A stretch of 64,000 nt of DNA, taken from NCBI RefSeq assembly GCF_050947875.1, contig NC_134569.1:17195631-17259630 (forward strand), given 5' to 3'. This stretch comes from Dermacentor variabilis (taxonomy: Eukaryota; Arthropoda; Arachnida; Ixodida; Ixodidae). Below the pieces are notes generated by a model that worked only from the letters and a program-made list of their open reading frames with translations, had not been told where the DNA came from and ran no database searches. Position numbers and translations under genes: made by a program. Below, one piece after another: positions 10,704 through 24,555 of the stretch. Position 1 is the stretch's first letter, and each line of letters starts with the position of its first letter.

Positions 10704-11030
10704 CTGGAAAGCGCTGGTAACGTCAAGGTTGTGAAACATGGGCATGTAGATGCGATTTGTCAAGAGCACGGTGAACAGCAGCCCCAGCTGTATCATGATA
10801 AACCCGACGCCGTAGAAGTACATCTCGGCTGGAATGCCTAGCATAGCCACGGGTGATATGGACGTGCTGATCAGCGACATAGCGACCGGGACAACTCCCA
10901 TTGATTTAGGCGCCTGCGGCTTCTTCGCAGCCTTGAAGGCGTAGTAAATTCCTATCGCTGAAGAGGCCAGTAGCATGGTGAAGAAAATGCTGTAGTCCCA
11001 AACTCCAAAGTGTCCACCCAAGTTCATCAT
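10704..11030 (-). CDS. SLC5-like symporter, exon 1 (start codon, TM1-TM3 region)
   Basis: This exon has 109 codons in phase 0 and ends at the donor GTATGT. The first in-frame ATG is at 11030, followed directly by a second ATG; the only upstream in-frame start is a TTG at 11090, so 11030 is preferred. The peptide begins MMNLGGHFGVWDYSIFF, typical of the short extracellular N-terminus before TM1. It continues through hydrophobic segments and the 'LISTSISPVAMLGIPAEMYF' stretch, which matches the SLC5 TM2 region (usually 'SxxSxxxLLGxPAEIY'). A nearby acceptor-like CAG lies upstream of the TTG, so 5' UTR exons may exist further right, but none can be pinned down. Confidence 0.88.
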
Positions 11031-13324
<2,294 letters not shown>

Positions 13325-15030
13325 GGATTACTGAATATAGTTTATTTTACCAGTAGTTCAGAATGAATCACACAGTCAAAAGTTTTAGAGAAGTCAAAGA
13401 TGACGTCCACTTGAATACCTATGTCTAGGTTAAAAGCGATATCACGAACAAAATCGACTGGTTGCGTTACAGTGCTAACAAATTATGGGGTTTTACTTGC
13501 CCAAACTTTGATCTGATTATGAGGCACGCCGTAGTGGGGGACTCCGAAAATTTGTACCACGTGGGGTTCTTTAACGCGCACCTGAATCTGATTACACGGG
13601 TGTTTCTTGCATTTCGCCCCCAGCGTTACATACTATAACCAAGACGGAAACCATGCTGGACAGATGTTAGACCGTCATTAGAGTTAAGGAATTCGATTAT
13701 ATGTTTGTGAATAATGTGCTCTAACATGTCGCATGAATGGGGTGGGAGAGATATGGGCCTTTAATTAGAGAGAAGCTGTTTATCACCTGTTTAGTACAAA
13801 GGCAGGACTTTTGGCTATATTCCATTTAGTTGGTACTTCACCATAGTCTAAGGATTTCTGGAAGTATACAGTCAGGTACTGAGCTGGGGGGGGGGGGGAC
13901 CTGAGGCAGTACCTTACAAGGAAAGAGTTCGGGATACCATCTGAACTGGTACATTTTTAGTGTCGAGATTCAAGATTAGGTTTAAGACACCATCAGAACT
14001 TATTACGATATCGCTTAGTTTATTAGTTTGTGCATCATAAGTAAACTTTGGAACTACGTGGTTATCGAGGGTGAAAACAGATTGGAAGTACGAGTTAAAT
14101 GCATTCGAAACTACGATGGGGTCATTAGTATAGCATCGTTAGTAATAGTAATAGCATCATTAATCTTGAAAGAGACGCTGCTAGTTGCACTAGGTAAAAT
14201 TCATGTCCAGATTCCTGCGATGATTTGATTTAAGTAGTATAGGGAGTTGGGCACTGAAAAATAGAAATCTTTAGGATTTTTAGTGCGAGTACAAAGTTCT
14301 TCCTTGGCTTTTTCAAAAGGAACGCGAAGCGCAGGATTAGAATGCTTTGATTTACGCAGTCTACCGACACGGCGTGACAGGTGCAAGATATACCGGTTAA
14401 TCCAAGGAAGTTTGTTATTTATCTTTTCCGTTTTTAATGGAACATAATTATTGATGCAATATTTCACTGACTCAAAACAATCAACAAGACTGTCAACATG
14501 GCATTCAGTACTGAGCGACAAAAAATGGTCAAAGTTATCTGCCAGATTATCAGTGATAGACGTATCGTCAGCCTTGTTAAAATCATGAAATGCGGAATAG
14601 CTAAAGCGTTCATGTGGGATATCATAGTTAATGTGTACGAGAACCGCGTTATGGTCCAAGATTCCTTCCAAGAGATCACAATTAAAGCCTAAATGAGCAA
14701 GACTGTCACTGGTACACATTAAGTCAAGTATGGGGTTCTGCCGCGTATTCTTATTAACTAATTGCATCAGGTTATGTGACAAGGAAAACGTAATTAAGTC
14801 TACAAACAAAAAGCACTAGTGGCGGAATATGTGAGGGAAGGCCAGTGAATGTTGGGGACGTTAAAGTTTCCAAGAATGATTAAGTTAGAACTCTCGAGGC
14901 TATGGTCATGCATAAAATACGAAATATTATCAAACAAGTCATTAGGGCTATCAGGGGGACGATAAACAAACAGTATTGTGTATTGTGTGTATGCAATGAA
15001 ATAAATAAAAAAGACCACAAATTGTTAAAT
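13325..15030 (-). mobile_element. CR1-like LINE fragment (endonuclease and partial RT), inactive
   Basis: Read on the minus strand from 15030 down, the endonuclease end gives 'RPPDSPNDLFDN', 'ILGNFNVPNIHW', 'NPILDLMCTSDS' and 'ILDHNAVLVHI'. A linker follows, then RT remnants ('FDFSKTFDCVIHS') near 13420-13330. The catalytic GDFN motif is GNFN. Frames are broken and a SINE lies inside at 13481-13625. The rest of the RT is missing on the left. Confidence 0.75.
13481..13625 (-). mobile_element. Ruka-like SINE, 5'-truncated copy
   Basis: Shares the SINE body with the copies at 21237, 25907, 31678 and 38107: 'aattatggggttttac', 'gaggcacgccgtagtgg', 'ggggttctttaacg' and 'catttcgcccc'. The tRNA-like head is absent. 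It is inserted in the RT part of a CR1-like LINE. Confidence 0.8.
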
Positions 15031-15356
15031 TCTGATTATGCACTGTAGTAACTTGACCACGTAGCACCAAGCAGCCCGCGGACCGCTTTGTGTATTTGCC
15101 CACTGGTTGGGGACGCTGCCAAAGCATCAGCTCCCAAGGTACATATTAATAATTGCCCCATCCCGTTCTTCATTTCCTTTTTACCTACCTGTTACGTCGT
15201 CGCACCGGAACGGTGGGAGAAATCTCGAGAACAACCAGAGCCACAGCGTGCACGGAAAGAGCCGCTTTCGGCACCACACGAGGAAGCGTTGCGCAAAATG
15301 CGTGATATCTCGCTCACGCCGGAAATAGATTGTAACCGCACAAAAGCGTACGTGAT
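15031..15356. other. unassigned sequence between two LINE fragments
   Basis: No motif is recognised. It ends at the tail repeat of the next LINE. Confidence 0.4.
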
Positions 15357-16826
15357 TAGATTGGATTGATTGGATTGAATAACATTAATGAAAGGTCCTG
15401 CGAGCTACGGGACGCAAGGTCCCATAGAGCGGGCTACTCCCACGTTGGGACCGGGAGTTTTAACTCCCTGGCCGCATCGTGGGCTCGCTGGACGGCCCAG
15501 AGCTGCTCCGCCAGGTCCGTGCTACGTAATGCTTCTTGTAGCCTGGCGGAGTCTTGAACCTTGTTTGCGTGGGTCCGACCACACGGCCAGAGCAAGTGAT
15601 GTACGTCTAGTGTGCTATGGCAATTTTCGCAATATGATGTTTTGTATAGGTCAGTCATGTAGTGATGTCTGTTCTGCGTGGGGTACGTATTTGTTCGAAG
15701 CATTCTGAACGTGAGGGCTTGAGGCCTGGTGAGCTTGTTGTGAGGTGTGCTGTATATTCTGCGGTCTAGATAAAAGTGCTTTGTTATCTCGTTATATGTG
15801 GAGGGAGGGTCACGATTCTCGCTGGGATGGTCACGACCAGAATAGGTGGCGTCGCGGAGGGTTAGGTCTCGCGCGCTCCTGTGAACCATCTCATTGAGAT
15901 TGCAAGGGGCGTCCTCGATATCTCCGAGGTTTGCCGGGAACCAGCAGATGGTATGATGTTGCAGCGGTGCGGATCTATTGATTATTTGTAGAGCTTGGCT
16001 TGCAATTGCTCCTTTCTGAAAGGCTTTGACGGCCGAGCGTGAATCGCTGTAGACGTGGGTGGTGGTCGGGTCTGTGAACGCGAGTGCGATGGCGACCTGT
16101 TCTGCTACTTCGGACTTGTGGGTCTTGACTGTGAGAGCGTTTGTGACTTGACCCTGCTTATTGATCGTGGTGGCAACGAAAGCCTTCCTGGTCGGGTACT
16201 GTGCCGCGTCTACGAAACAGGCTAAGGTCTTCTTATCACGTATTTCGCGCAGGATGAACGATCCGCGTGCCAGCCTTCTGGGTTGATGGTGCGCGGGATT
16301 CATGTTCCGCGGGAGTGGGCGAACCGTGTAGGAGTTGCGTGTGTCCGTCGGAACGCTTTGATATAGATTCTCCATTACTGTGGTGCCATGACCTAGTTTG
16401 GCTAGGATTTCTCTACCTGGTTTGGGTCCAGAGAGTCTTGTCCATTGAGCCCGCTCTTGAGCTTCGGCGATTTCTTCAAGTGTATTGTGCACCCCCAGTT
16501 GCAGCAGGAGCTCTGTCTCGGTGTTCTTGGGGATTCCCAGCGCTAGTTTGACTAGCTTCCTCAGTTGTACATTGAGTTTGTCCTTCTCTGCTACCTTCCA
16601 TTTGTGCATGGCCGCCTCGTAGGTGAAGCGGCATAGCGCAAAGGCGTGCGTTATCTTGAGGAGATTTTCTTCCTTAAGGCCGTGTTGTCTGTTTGCTACG
16701 CGTCGTATGAGATTCAAGGCATTATTAGACTTTGTCACGATCTTCTCCACTGTCGCGGCGTTAGAGCCGTTGCTCTCAATGAGCATTCCAAGGACTCTGA
16801 TTTTGCTGACGTGATCGAACTGGGGG
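15357..16826 (-). mobile_element. LINE fragment with RNase H domain, 5'-truncated
   Basis: A minus-strand frame from about 16826 to the stop at 15434 (450 codons from the first Met at 16786) covers the RT thumb, then RNase H: 'ACFVDAAQYPTRKAF' (about residue 190), 'KSEVAEQVAIALAF' and 'HVYSDSRSAVKAF'. A C-terminal 'CENCHSTLDVHHLLWPC' cluster follows. The histidine/aspartate end of RNase H is altered ('WFPANLGD', 'MVHRSARDL'). A (CAAT)-like tail lies at 15357-15380. It is the same family type as 44205-45568. The uninterrupted frame suggests a fairly recent copy. The endonuclease and RT core are absent. Confidence 0.82.
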
Positions 16827-17388
16827 AAAAGGGCCTGGCGGCAGGGAGAGAAGTTTCAGCGAATCAAGGCGGGCAGGCCAATTCATGACCTTGCCCTCGT
16901 GCCGCACGCGATAGGCTAGAATAAACAAGGACCGACAAAGACATCGCAGGACACCGACTGGATAAATAGCTCAGTTGTATTGCCAGTAAGTGAGGGTCCA
17001 CAACTGGCTTATTTTTGCCGTGTAGGTCGTGCTACTTGATAAACAAGGAACGCTCAGTCTGGTTATCTCCTTATCGACGCAATGCAGCAACGACTTAGTG
17101 AACAGCTTTAGTGTTTGTGGTCTGTCGGTTTCGCAACGCAAATTTATTCTCAATAAAGACCCGCGTCAAGCAAACTACGCACGATATAGCTTGAATGTCG
17201 AACTCGTCGTATTCGTCAGGTTGCGCTCCGTATGTCCGGTTGCGGAATGACGTCTCTTGAATCTCTGGCCTTTCGGAAGCCTCGCATGCTATTTCTGCAA
17301 TGCTTAATTATGGTGCGAGAATAAAACCCTATTTCTTGCCACAATTTTGACTATAGCCGTGGCATAATGTGTGAGTCGCAAAACAGCG
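16827..17388. other. downstream flank of the sulfotransferase gene
   Basis: On the minus strand an AATAAA lies near 17141-17146, about 245 bases past the sulfotransferase stop codon, and may serve as its polyadenylation signal. Nothing else is recognised. Confidence 0.4.
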
Positions 17389-17651
17389 TCAGGCGGCGGG
17401 CCTGTCGAAGCGCACGATGTACCGCCACAGGTTGGCGATCTCGCTGTTCCCGAAGCGCTCGTAGAACTTGCGGTCGAGGCGTGCGGCCTGTGCAGGCGAG
17501 AACACAACCTTCCACTCGCCGATGCGGCCCTTGGCCAAGTTGCCGAGGTGATCCTCGTCCTTGAAGAACTGCGACATGTACGAGTAGGAACTGCGGTGGA
17601 TGAGCTTCTTCAGCATGTGCCGGTCCTTGACCATGGTCCCAGCTACGCCAC
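17389..17651 (-). CDS. sulfotransferase, exon 4 (C-terminus)
   Basis: The acceptor CTCGGCAG is followed by 'GVAGTMVKDRHMLKKLIHRS', then 'SYSYM', 'AKGRIGEWKVVFSPAQAARL', 'DRKFYERFG' and the stop TGA at 17391-17389. 'RKGxxGDWKxxFTxxQNxxFD' is the family C-terminal cofactor motif; the arginine is alanine here. Confidence 0.9.
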
Positions 17652-19029
17652 CTGCCGAGAGACAGAACCCTTTAATCAAAGGCACAGATTTTAGCCGGCG
17701 TATACACATCGCTGACATGCTACCCTGCGCGGGGAAGGTAATTGGGGGGAGAGAGAGAAGGAGAGAGGCGCAAGAAAAATATGATCGAATAAGCTTTTTT
17801 AAAAATTTTTGATTTAAAAAATGGGCACTGAGTTTTCTGACACATAGGCAACGGCGTGGAATGGTCCTTCAGTGTATGCACCGTCCTACAATGAAGTGAC
17901 AGAATTCGCCGCGTGAAAGGTGTACCAGGGTGACAGAGTAGAACTAAAGTTTGTCGAGTTGACCAACGTTTTCGACGCACCTAAATAAAAAGTTCATCGC
18001 ACGCATCTGTTGCGTGATGCTGGCTAAAGGGCCTAAGACACAGTCAAATGACAAAAGTCTCTGTGTCCGCCAATCCGACAATTTGGCCAATCCGCCAAAT
18101 TTACTTCGTCATTCCGTTGCACGCCACGTGTCCACTTCCACCGACGAAATGCCGTTTCAGGGGCCCAAGGGAATGACGAAGTAAATTTGGCGGACCGCCG
18201 GCATTGAAGCACTAGGCCAACGCCACAGACAGCAAGGAGATAACGCAAGCTGCTTGCGCAGCCGGAACGGTGGTGACCTCGGAGGCGTGATGAAAGGCGG
18301 GAGGCGGCGACATCGACGACACAGGCGCTCTTTTTTCCAGCCAGTTTCGGTTTCAAGGAGCCTGCCAAGGGGAGCTAATTGTTCGTGTAGCTCCAACATG
18401 AAATCTGCTATTCAAAATTTGATCGTTGGGATAAAGTGTCGAGGACGGGCTTCAACGTACTCATATGCTGTTGCCACCTATTTATGATAATTCGAAAGTT
18501 AATTACCGTAACTTGGCTAATTACGCACGTAATTGCGGTAATTGCTCTGTATCTAGAGGCTGCCAATCCGTACACTCGAATGGTAAACACCGTTACCGCG
18601 ATTTATATTTTCCTAATTTTTAAAATTTGGTGCAGCTAAAAAAAAAAAGAACACTCTGTATATCCTGATACATATTGGCTTTTCGATAGATCCTTAAACT
18701 TGGATTAAAATAAACAATCCGGTCATAGGATTAGGATGTTTATGATTTAGCTTCTACACAACGTAATACTCATTGCATTCGCTTCCATATTTGCGTTGGC
18801 GGCGTCCAAGTGTCGCCAAAAGAAGAAAGACCGCGCGAGCATGCATGGGGCTTTGCACTTGGTTTTCTTGTTTACAGGAGACCCGACGGTGAGCAAATTT
18901 ACATGCACCCGTCGCCGCCTCTATCCGGTGCATCAGCTTTCGCGCGGAATGGAAAGTTTGTTAGGAAATTGGCGAGGCTGCGATCACTTCTGAAGCGTAC
19001 AGAGAAAAGTGATATGTATCTGCGCTCAC
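17652..19029. other. sulfotransferase intron 3, with a perfect 25-base inverted repeat
   Basis: Positions 18091-18115 and 18170-18194 are exact reverse complements around a 54-base loop. The rest shows no recognised element. Confidence 0.75.
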
Positions 19030-19414
19030 CGATGAAGTTGGCAAGCATGAAGATGTGGCTCTTGTGGTCGAGCGTCATGTTCTCGTAGGTGAGGAAGAGC
19101 ACGTGGCAGTCCTTGCGGTGCACCCAGTAGTGGATGATGTGGTCAAAGTAGTCGTTGTAGCTGATGCGGCCCCGGATGAACCACTCGAAGAAGTTGTCCC
19201 ACAGGCCCTCCTTGAACCGGTAGATGTTCACGTGCCTGATGTGGTGGTACAGGGCCACGCAGCAGTCCTTGGGGTTGCGCGTCACGTAGATGTACTTGGC
19301 CATCGGATTGACGCGCATCTTGTGGTAGGGCAGGTGGGAGCGCACGACGCGCACGTCGTCGGCCGCGCCGCGCTCTCGGGGCATCAGGTAGCCGGACTCC
19401 TCGAGGTTCGGCAT
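19030..19414 (-). CDS. sulfotransferase, exon 3 (catalytic core)
   Basis: A 385-base exon with 'MPNLEESGYLMPRERG', 'VRVVRSHLPYHKM', 'KYIYVTRNPKDCCVALYHHI' and 'FLTYENMTLDHKSHI'. The histidine of RSHLP is the general base in the SULT family. RNPKD binds the 3'-phosphate of PAPS; the conserved serine six residues on is alanine. Phase 1 at donor GTGAGC. The exon is much richer in GC than its introns. Confidence 0.92.
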
Positions 19415-19875
19415 CTGCGCGGTCGGGGGCGTCGATCTCGAGCGCCGCGCAGCATATAGTACTCGACGCTGCCTAATGAAACGCTCCCGCGATCCGCCCT
19501 TCCGCTCGCTCCAACACGGCCGACGCCTGGCGTGGGTTCAAGAACGTATCCTATAGCTAGTGCAGCTTTTGAATCTCGAAAAGAAAGAAAAGAGAAAGGG
19601 AAACGAAAGTACAAGAAAAGTCGCGTCGAATTATAGAAATCTGATTGCGGAGTTCGTGCCTTCAGACGCGTGGCTGAACCCCCCGTCCTCATCCCGCTAC
19701 TGAACGAAGGACTCTGCGTGGCAGTTTAACGCTATCGCCATTAAATTAGGAAGGACAGGCGCCGCTGCCATGGTCCACTAGGCGCAAGTAAGTGATTACG
19801 CCGCAGAGAATTAACGTATTTCACTGACGACCAATGCATTTCGATAAGCTCGATGAGAATTCTCCTCGACCACCA
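19415..19875. other. intron sequence, unassigned
   Basis: Left part of the large sulfotransferase intron 2; nothing recognised. Confidence 0.4.
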
Positions 19876-20128
19876 GTTAAAGATTGAATTAAATTGCGCG
19901 GTCTAACGTTCCGAAACAGCCAAGCGAGTCATGAGGCACGCGCAGTATAGTGGAGAGCTCTAAAATGACTCCTATGGGCTGGGGTTCCTTAACTGCACCG
20001 AAAGCAAGGTACACGAGCGCTCTTGCATTCCTCCCCCATCGTAACGCAGTCACTGCGGTAAGGAATCGAACCCGTGTACTCGTGCTCTGCAGGGCAGTGC
20101 TATAAGCCACTACGCTACCCTGGCAGGG
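19876..20128 (-). mobile_element. tRNA-headed SINE related to the Ruka-like family
   Basis: On the minus strand the right end has a tRNA-like head with A box TAGCGTAGTGG and B box GGGTTCGATTCC. The body shares 'ttaaggaacccca', 'ctctccact' and 'gcgtgcctcatga' with the Ruka-like copies, but at clearly lower identity. It is probably an older subfamily or sister family. Confidence 0.7.
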
Positions 20129-20804
20129 GGTCTATTGGATGATGGGGCTGAATCGTTAAAAGTACACGTCATGCTTGTCAGGATCGTTTCGGGATCGTTT
20201 TGACCTACTTCACGACAATAAAAAGAAGGAAAAGAAAGTTGGAAGGCGATCCAGCCTCTAGTTGAAGTCGCTCAAGGACAATGCCTTCCTGGGCGAGTTG
20301 GCGGGCGGCCTGGGGAGCATGTCACAGCGCACGGCACTCCAGCGCGTCACCTATAAAAGGAGCGTCGTACTGTACAATTTCTTTAAACTTTTTTATTGCA
20401 CTAGCTTAGGGAACGGCCCTCATTTTTAGACTGCAGTGTCTACGGGATCCACCCACGAAAAAAAGCTACAAACCAAGATACCCCATACGGACAAGTGGGG
20501 GTAACTCGCTAAGGAAGACATTGTCTTCAAAAAATAATTCTCGTGCTGTTTTCAATCCGGCTCCGTCCACGCATGCATTTAGCTGCGTCGTTACTGTAAC
20601 ATTTACAACAGCAACCGCACATTTCCTCAGCATTCTAGAGGCCCCCATTTCTTCCAAGTACTCTTGTCGCGTCTGAACCAAACTATAGTCGATCGCTTAA
20701 TTCAGTTCGAATCCTTCAAGTGGCAAACATGAATAGACTTTCATAATTTCCTGTGTGACCGATCTTCTTTTTGTGCATAATCTTCTTTCCACAATAGCTT
20801 ATGG
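20129..20804. other. intron sequence, unassigned
   Basis: No feature recognised. Confidence 0.35.
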
Positions 20805-21236
20805 TTCATGTTTCGGAAATTAACAGCGCAAAACAGACAAGGACAAAGGAAAAGAAAACACGACACTGGCGCTGACTCACAACTGAAGTTTATTTTGAGG
20901 AAAGTCACAGTTAAATACGCAAGCCAACACAGGCCAACATGTCAACAACTAAGCGAATGTGCATGCGCATTAGCAGGAATCCTGGTGACTTGTCGAAACA
21001 CACGTGGAAAACATCAGTGCGTCATTACGTAGATAAATAAAATCAGTGCGTCATGAAAAACAAAAAACCACAAACCCAATAGAAAACTTCCCTATCAGAC
21101 TTAACAACAATTTACCGTGAAAAACTTTATTTCAAAATACCTCAATTCTTTTTACTAAGTCTGACAGACGGTCTACTAAAGCACCTTTCCCCTTCCCTAT
21201 CAATATGAAAAGCTTCCATATCTCCCTTGTGGTTTG

Positions 21237-21475
21237 GTTAAATTGATTTAATTATGAGTTTTACATGCCAAAACCGCTTTCTGATTATGAGGCACACCGT
21301 AGTGGAGGACTCCGGAAATTTCGACCACCTGGGGTTCTTTAACGTGCACCTAAATGTGAGCACACGGGTGCTTTCGCATTTCGCCCCCATCGAAATGCGG
21401 CCGCCGTGGCCGGGATTCAATCCCGCAATCTCGTGCTCATCAGAACACCATAACCACAGAGCTATCACGGCGGGC
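21237..21475 (-). mobile_element. Ruka-like SINE, full-length, 9-base target duplication
   Basis: The tRNA-like head on the right (A box TAGCTCTGTGG, B box region GGGATTGAATCCC on the minus strand) is followed by the shared body and the 'attaaatcaatt' end. TGTGGTTTG flanks it exactly at 21228-21236 and 21476-21484, proving retrotransposition as a unit of 239 bp. The name Ruka is from memory of the tick SINE, not a database match. Confidence 0.85.
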
Positions 21476-21697
21476 TGTGGTTTGACCTTTATGCCAGAAC
21501 AAACAATAAGTTTTTTCTGCTAATAGTCGGCACCTACACCCTCAAGAATGCAAAGGCAAGTGCAACGTCCCCGTACCTTTTAATGACGACCAGTGCTCCT
21601 CTAATCTAAATGTTCACGCAGCGGTCGGTCTGGCCCGCATAAACCTTCCCGCATGACTGAGGGACAATCTGTACACAACGGAAGATCTACATATAAC

Positions 21698-21896
21698 CAG
21701 TGGCGTAGCAAAGGGGGGGAGGGGGGGAGGTCCGTGGGCCCCGGGTGCAAGAGGCCAGTGGAGGGGTGTCATATATGTCTGAAGACACCCGGAAATTGTC
21801 GATATCCTCGCCTTCCTCGACTACACCCAAAGGGGGGAGAGGGGGTAACAGAAGACCTATGGGCCCCGGGTGCCAGACGACCTAGCTACGCCACTG
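21698..21896. mobile_element. hAT-like MITE (199 bp) with 8-base target duplication
   Basis: The ends CAGTGGCGTAGC and GCTACGCCACTG are perfect inverted repeats. CATATAAC flanks both sides (21690-21697, 21897-21904). The interior is G-rich and non-coding. Related to 4945-5129 and to an end fragment at about 60240-60313. Confidence 0.85.
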
Positions 21897-22290
21897 CATA
21901 TAACGTGTCTACTTTTTTAACTCCTCGGAACAGGAACTGTATTCCTTGCCATGGCCCAATAAGGTTTTGTGCAAACGAGAACAAATCGCACCTTGTTCGT
22001 TGGGCGCGGACATGACCACACGCACCCCATATACCTATATATACTAGCCACGTTCTTCAAGCAATTCGAAAACTTGTGCAAATATGACACCACCACCGGT
22101 CTTTTTTCATTGGGCGCGAAATTTCTTGATTTTCCCTTTACCTTATTAGTACCCTTTACCCACTTTACAAGATTATGACAGACCCTCAAGATTTCACATT
22201 CCGGGTAACCAGCGTTCTGTAATATATGAACCTGAGCAAGCAAACCTTCCCTCAACGAATGCTCACGTCTTCTGAACAATGTTCACGTCT

Positions 22291-24155
22291 TCTGCAACAG
22301 CTTCGCTGTACATGCGAATCACTTGGGCCATGGCTCAGCCGGCGATTTCGGGAGGGGACATCTTCGTTGCGTTTTAAGAGTCTGGGCTCGTTTGGAAGAA
22401 TAACTGAAATACGCTCGATTGGACCTGATGTGCTGGATTTTTGAGTGCGTCGTGCTTCGGCCTGGTGTCAAGCGACGGAATAAGTTGGGTAGTACGCAAG
22501 TTCCAGCTTTGCGCATTCAGTTACGCTGTCATCGAGCTGTATTCAGCCGGTCTCGCTTGCTTTGTCTGTGTGTCGAGGCCGCCCTTCTTACTTTATTTGG
22601 GTGTTTATACTACCGGAAAAGGGCACCTCCGTCCGCTGACAGCACGCTTTGTCTCATCTCGTCGTGAATGCGCGCCCCGTGCTTCGCTTAACCGTAAGCT
22701 GGAGCAAAATGCAGTCCAGCCTCTAAAGCCACGGGTGCAGTCCTTATAATTATTATTTAAGAACTGCCACGCACAGGAATTTGAAGGACTCAAGGGAATC
22801 TTTTGACGGTGAAGCGGCACAGGTGATGAAAGGAAAGCTCATAGAGTGGTAGAAACTGCTGCTGCGCACGTTGCTGGGAGAACAAGCGAAACAAAATCGA
22901 CTGCACGTGGCACAGACATCCAGTTACGACATGAGGTTAGGGGAATGTAGATATGGAGTGGTGTGTAAAGGTTTGTTGTCACATTGTAAATCGCTGCTAA
23001 GCAAATCAGTGACGAACAAACGAAACGATTGGGACCGCATCGTTCTCTCTACGAGCAAAATTCCTGCGTGTGAATGCACAGGCTATAGGGAGACACAATC
23101 GACTGATTTACCGATGGCCACTACCGGGAAATGTGCGTCTGCCGCATAAGCACGTTTGTGTCTGCAGTCCAACCGCAGCCACTGTCGACACGCGTCGGAA
23201 TCGGTATAATTATTATTTTATTGTTTCGATATTAGTTTATTACATTATTGTTCAGAGGCCACTGTTCTGAGTTGATGCGCGTTTGGCGAATAAACACACA
23301 CTGCAACAATATGCCGTTGCAGCTTGATATCGTGCGACTTGAGCGGTTCTCACTCGAAAGCGGCAGCTCAGCGAAACGGCATCTACGACTTGTCGTGTGC
23401 AGTGCAAGAGTAGCCACTTTGCTTCGACCTCGACAGAAGGCATTCTACAAACCCTCCCGTAGAACAACTTCTCCAAAACTCCCACCGCAGTGCGGCTCAG
23501 ACGAGCAGATATATACCGCCGCGCCTGGCATTCACCAGCAGGACCTCGCTTTTGTACTGGCCGAAATCGGTAACAGAGGGCGCTGTTGACAACAAAGATC
23601 TACAGTCACTACAAGGAGCATGGCAACGAAGAACGTCAAACGCAAAGTCAGAGAGGCTGGGATATCTCATCGGTGGCGGCAATGGAGAAGAAATTTAAAA
23701 GGAAAACAAACGAAATCAGGAAAGAAATAATTTATGATAATTCAAGGGGAGCTCCTTACTTTTCAAAGCCATATCGGGATGCCTTAGAACGCGTAGTTAT
23801 AAAGCGAGCTGCCCAAAGGAAGAAGAAGCATGTGCTTGCTGCGGTAAAACTAGGACAACGATGAAACATGCTTTATTAGAACGTGAAGGTACCTATCTAC
23901 TCCTCTGTCTGTTTAGGCTCCTCCCGTTTGGTTCAGAGATAGCAGGGGGAAAGTAAACATGATCGCAATAGAGATTAGTTAGAGGCGATTGTATGTTTGG
24001 TGGCATAAAAGTAGGGAGATGACAAACAACGGAGGCGTGCCAAAACAAAGTTACCAGTAGTGGTTCAGGAAGCTTGATGCGCATGCGCGCACGTATACGC
24101 ACGGCTTCGTGTGCGCGTGATTTTCAAAAAGATAGGTAAGACATTCGGCAAAATA
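22291..24155. other. intron sequence, unassigned
   Basis: No conserved motif is recognised. The plus frame 23586-23864 is lysine-rich but has no recognisable domain or splice context. Confidence 0.35.
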
Positions 24156-24160
24156 ATAAC

Positions 24161-24215
24161 AAGAGCTTGGTGGTGCAACCCACCAATCCGTTGCAAAGGG
24201 GACGCTCAGAGCATG
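24161..24215. repeat. short interspersed repeat, also at 46239-46287
   Basis: The two places share 'gagcttggtgg', 'cccacca', 'ccgtt' and 'caaaggggac/atgc'. The sequence can fold on GGTGG/CCACC. Its class is unknown, possibly a degraded tRNA-derived head. Confidence 0.5.
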
Positions 24216-24555
24216 TATTCATCCTTCCATCCGCAGCGCCACCTGAGCAGCGCATCACGCTCATAGTCACTGTCGATCAAGATTGTCATTTAATCCAATG
24301 CCCTGAACTCTTGAATAAAACTATCAGGAAAGTTCATTGTGTGTCAAGTAATCGATATACTTAGTTCAAGTTGCGTTCATCCGTTCACAAAGCCCCGATA
24401 CAAAAATCTGCTATGCACCGTATGATATTAAGATTACATATGGGACTTCACAACATATCAATTAACGCTAATGACACCCAGATCAAACAAACCGCACACT
24501 TTTCTTCTTAAATAGAAGCTAAGGAAATTGTCGCTTTTTAGGCGCAATGACTCGC

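Larger units (their letters stand above)
20805..22290 (-). mobile_element. Penelope-like element fragment (RT end and GIY-YIG remnant), with nested insertions
   Basis: The minus-strand frame 22279-21917 reads 'LLAQVHILQNAGYPECEI' and 'VVVSYLHKFSNCLKNVASIY', the thumb/linker of tick Penelope-like retroelements. Further left, about 21660-21485, come degraded 'YRLSLSCGKVYAGQTDRCVN' remains of the GIY-YIG endonuclease. The two parts are separated by a MITE (21698-21896), and a SINE (21237-21475) sits beyond. The left flank (20805-21236) resembles untranslated Penelope DNA. Frameshifts make it inactive. Confidence 0.7.

Noticed and set aside
20000..20110. tRNA gene on the minus strand
   Set aside because: A and B boxes are good, but the anticodon arm and acceptor stem do not form and a SINE body follows.
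23586..23864. Lysine-rich plus-strand frame as a small gene
   Set aside because: No domain, no splice signals and no repeat copy; not enough to call.
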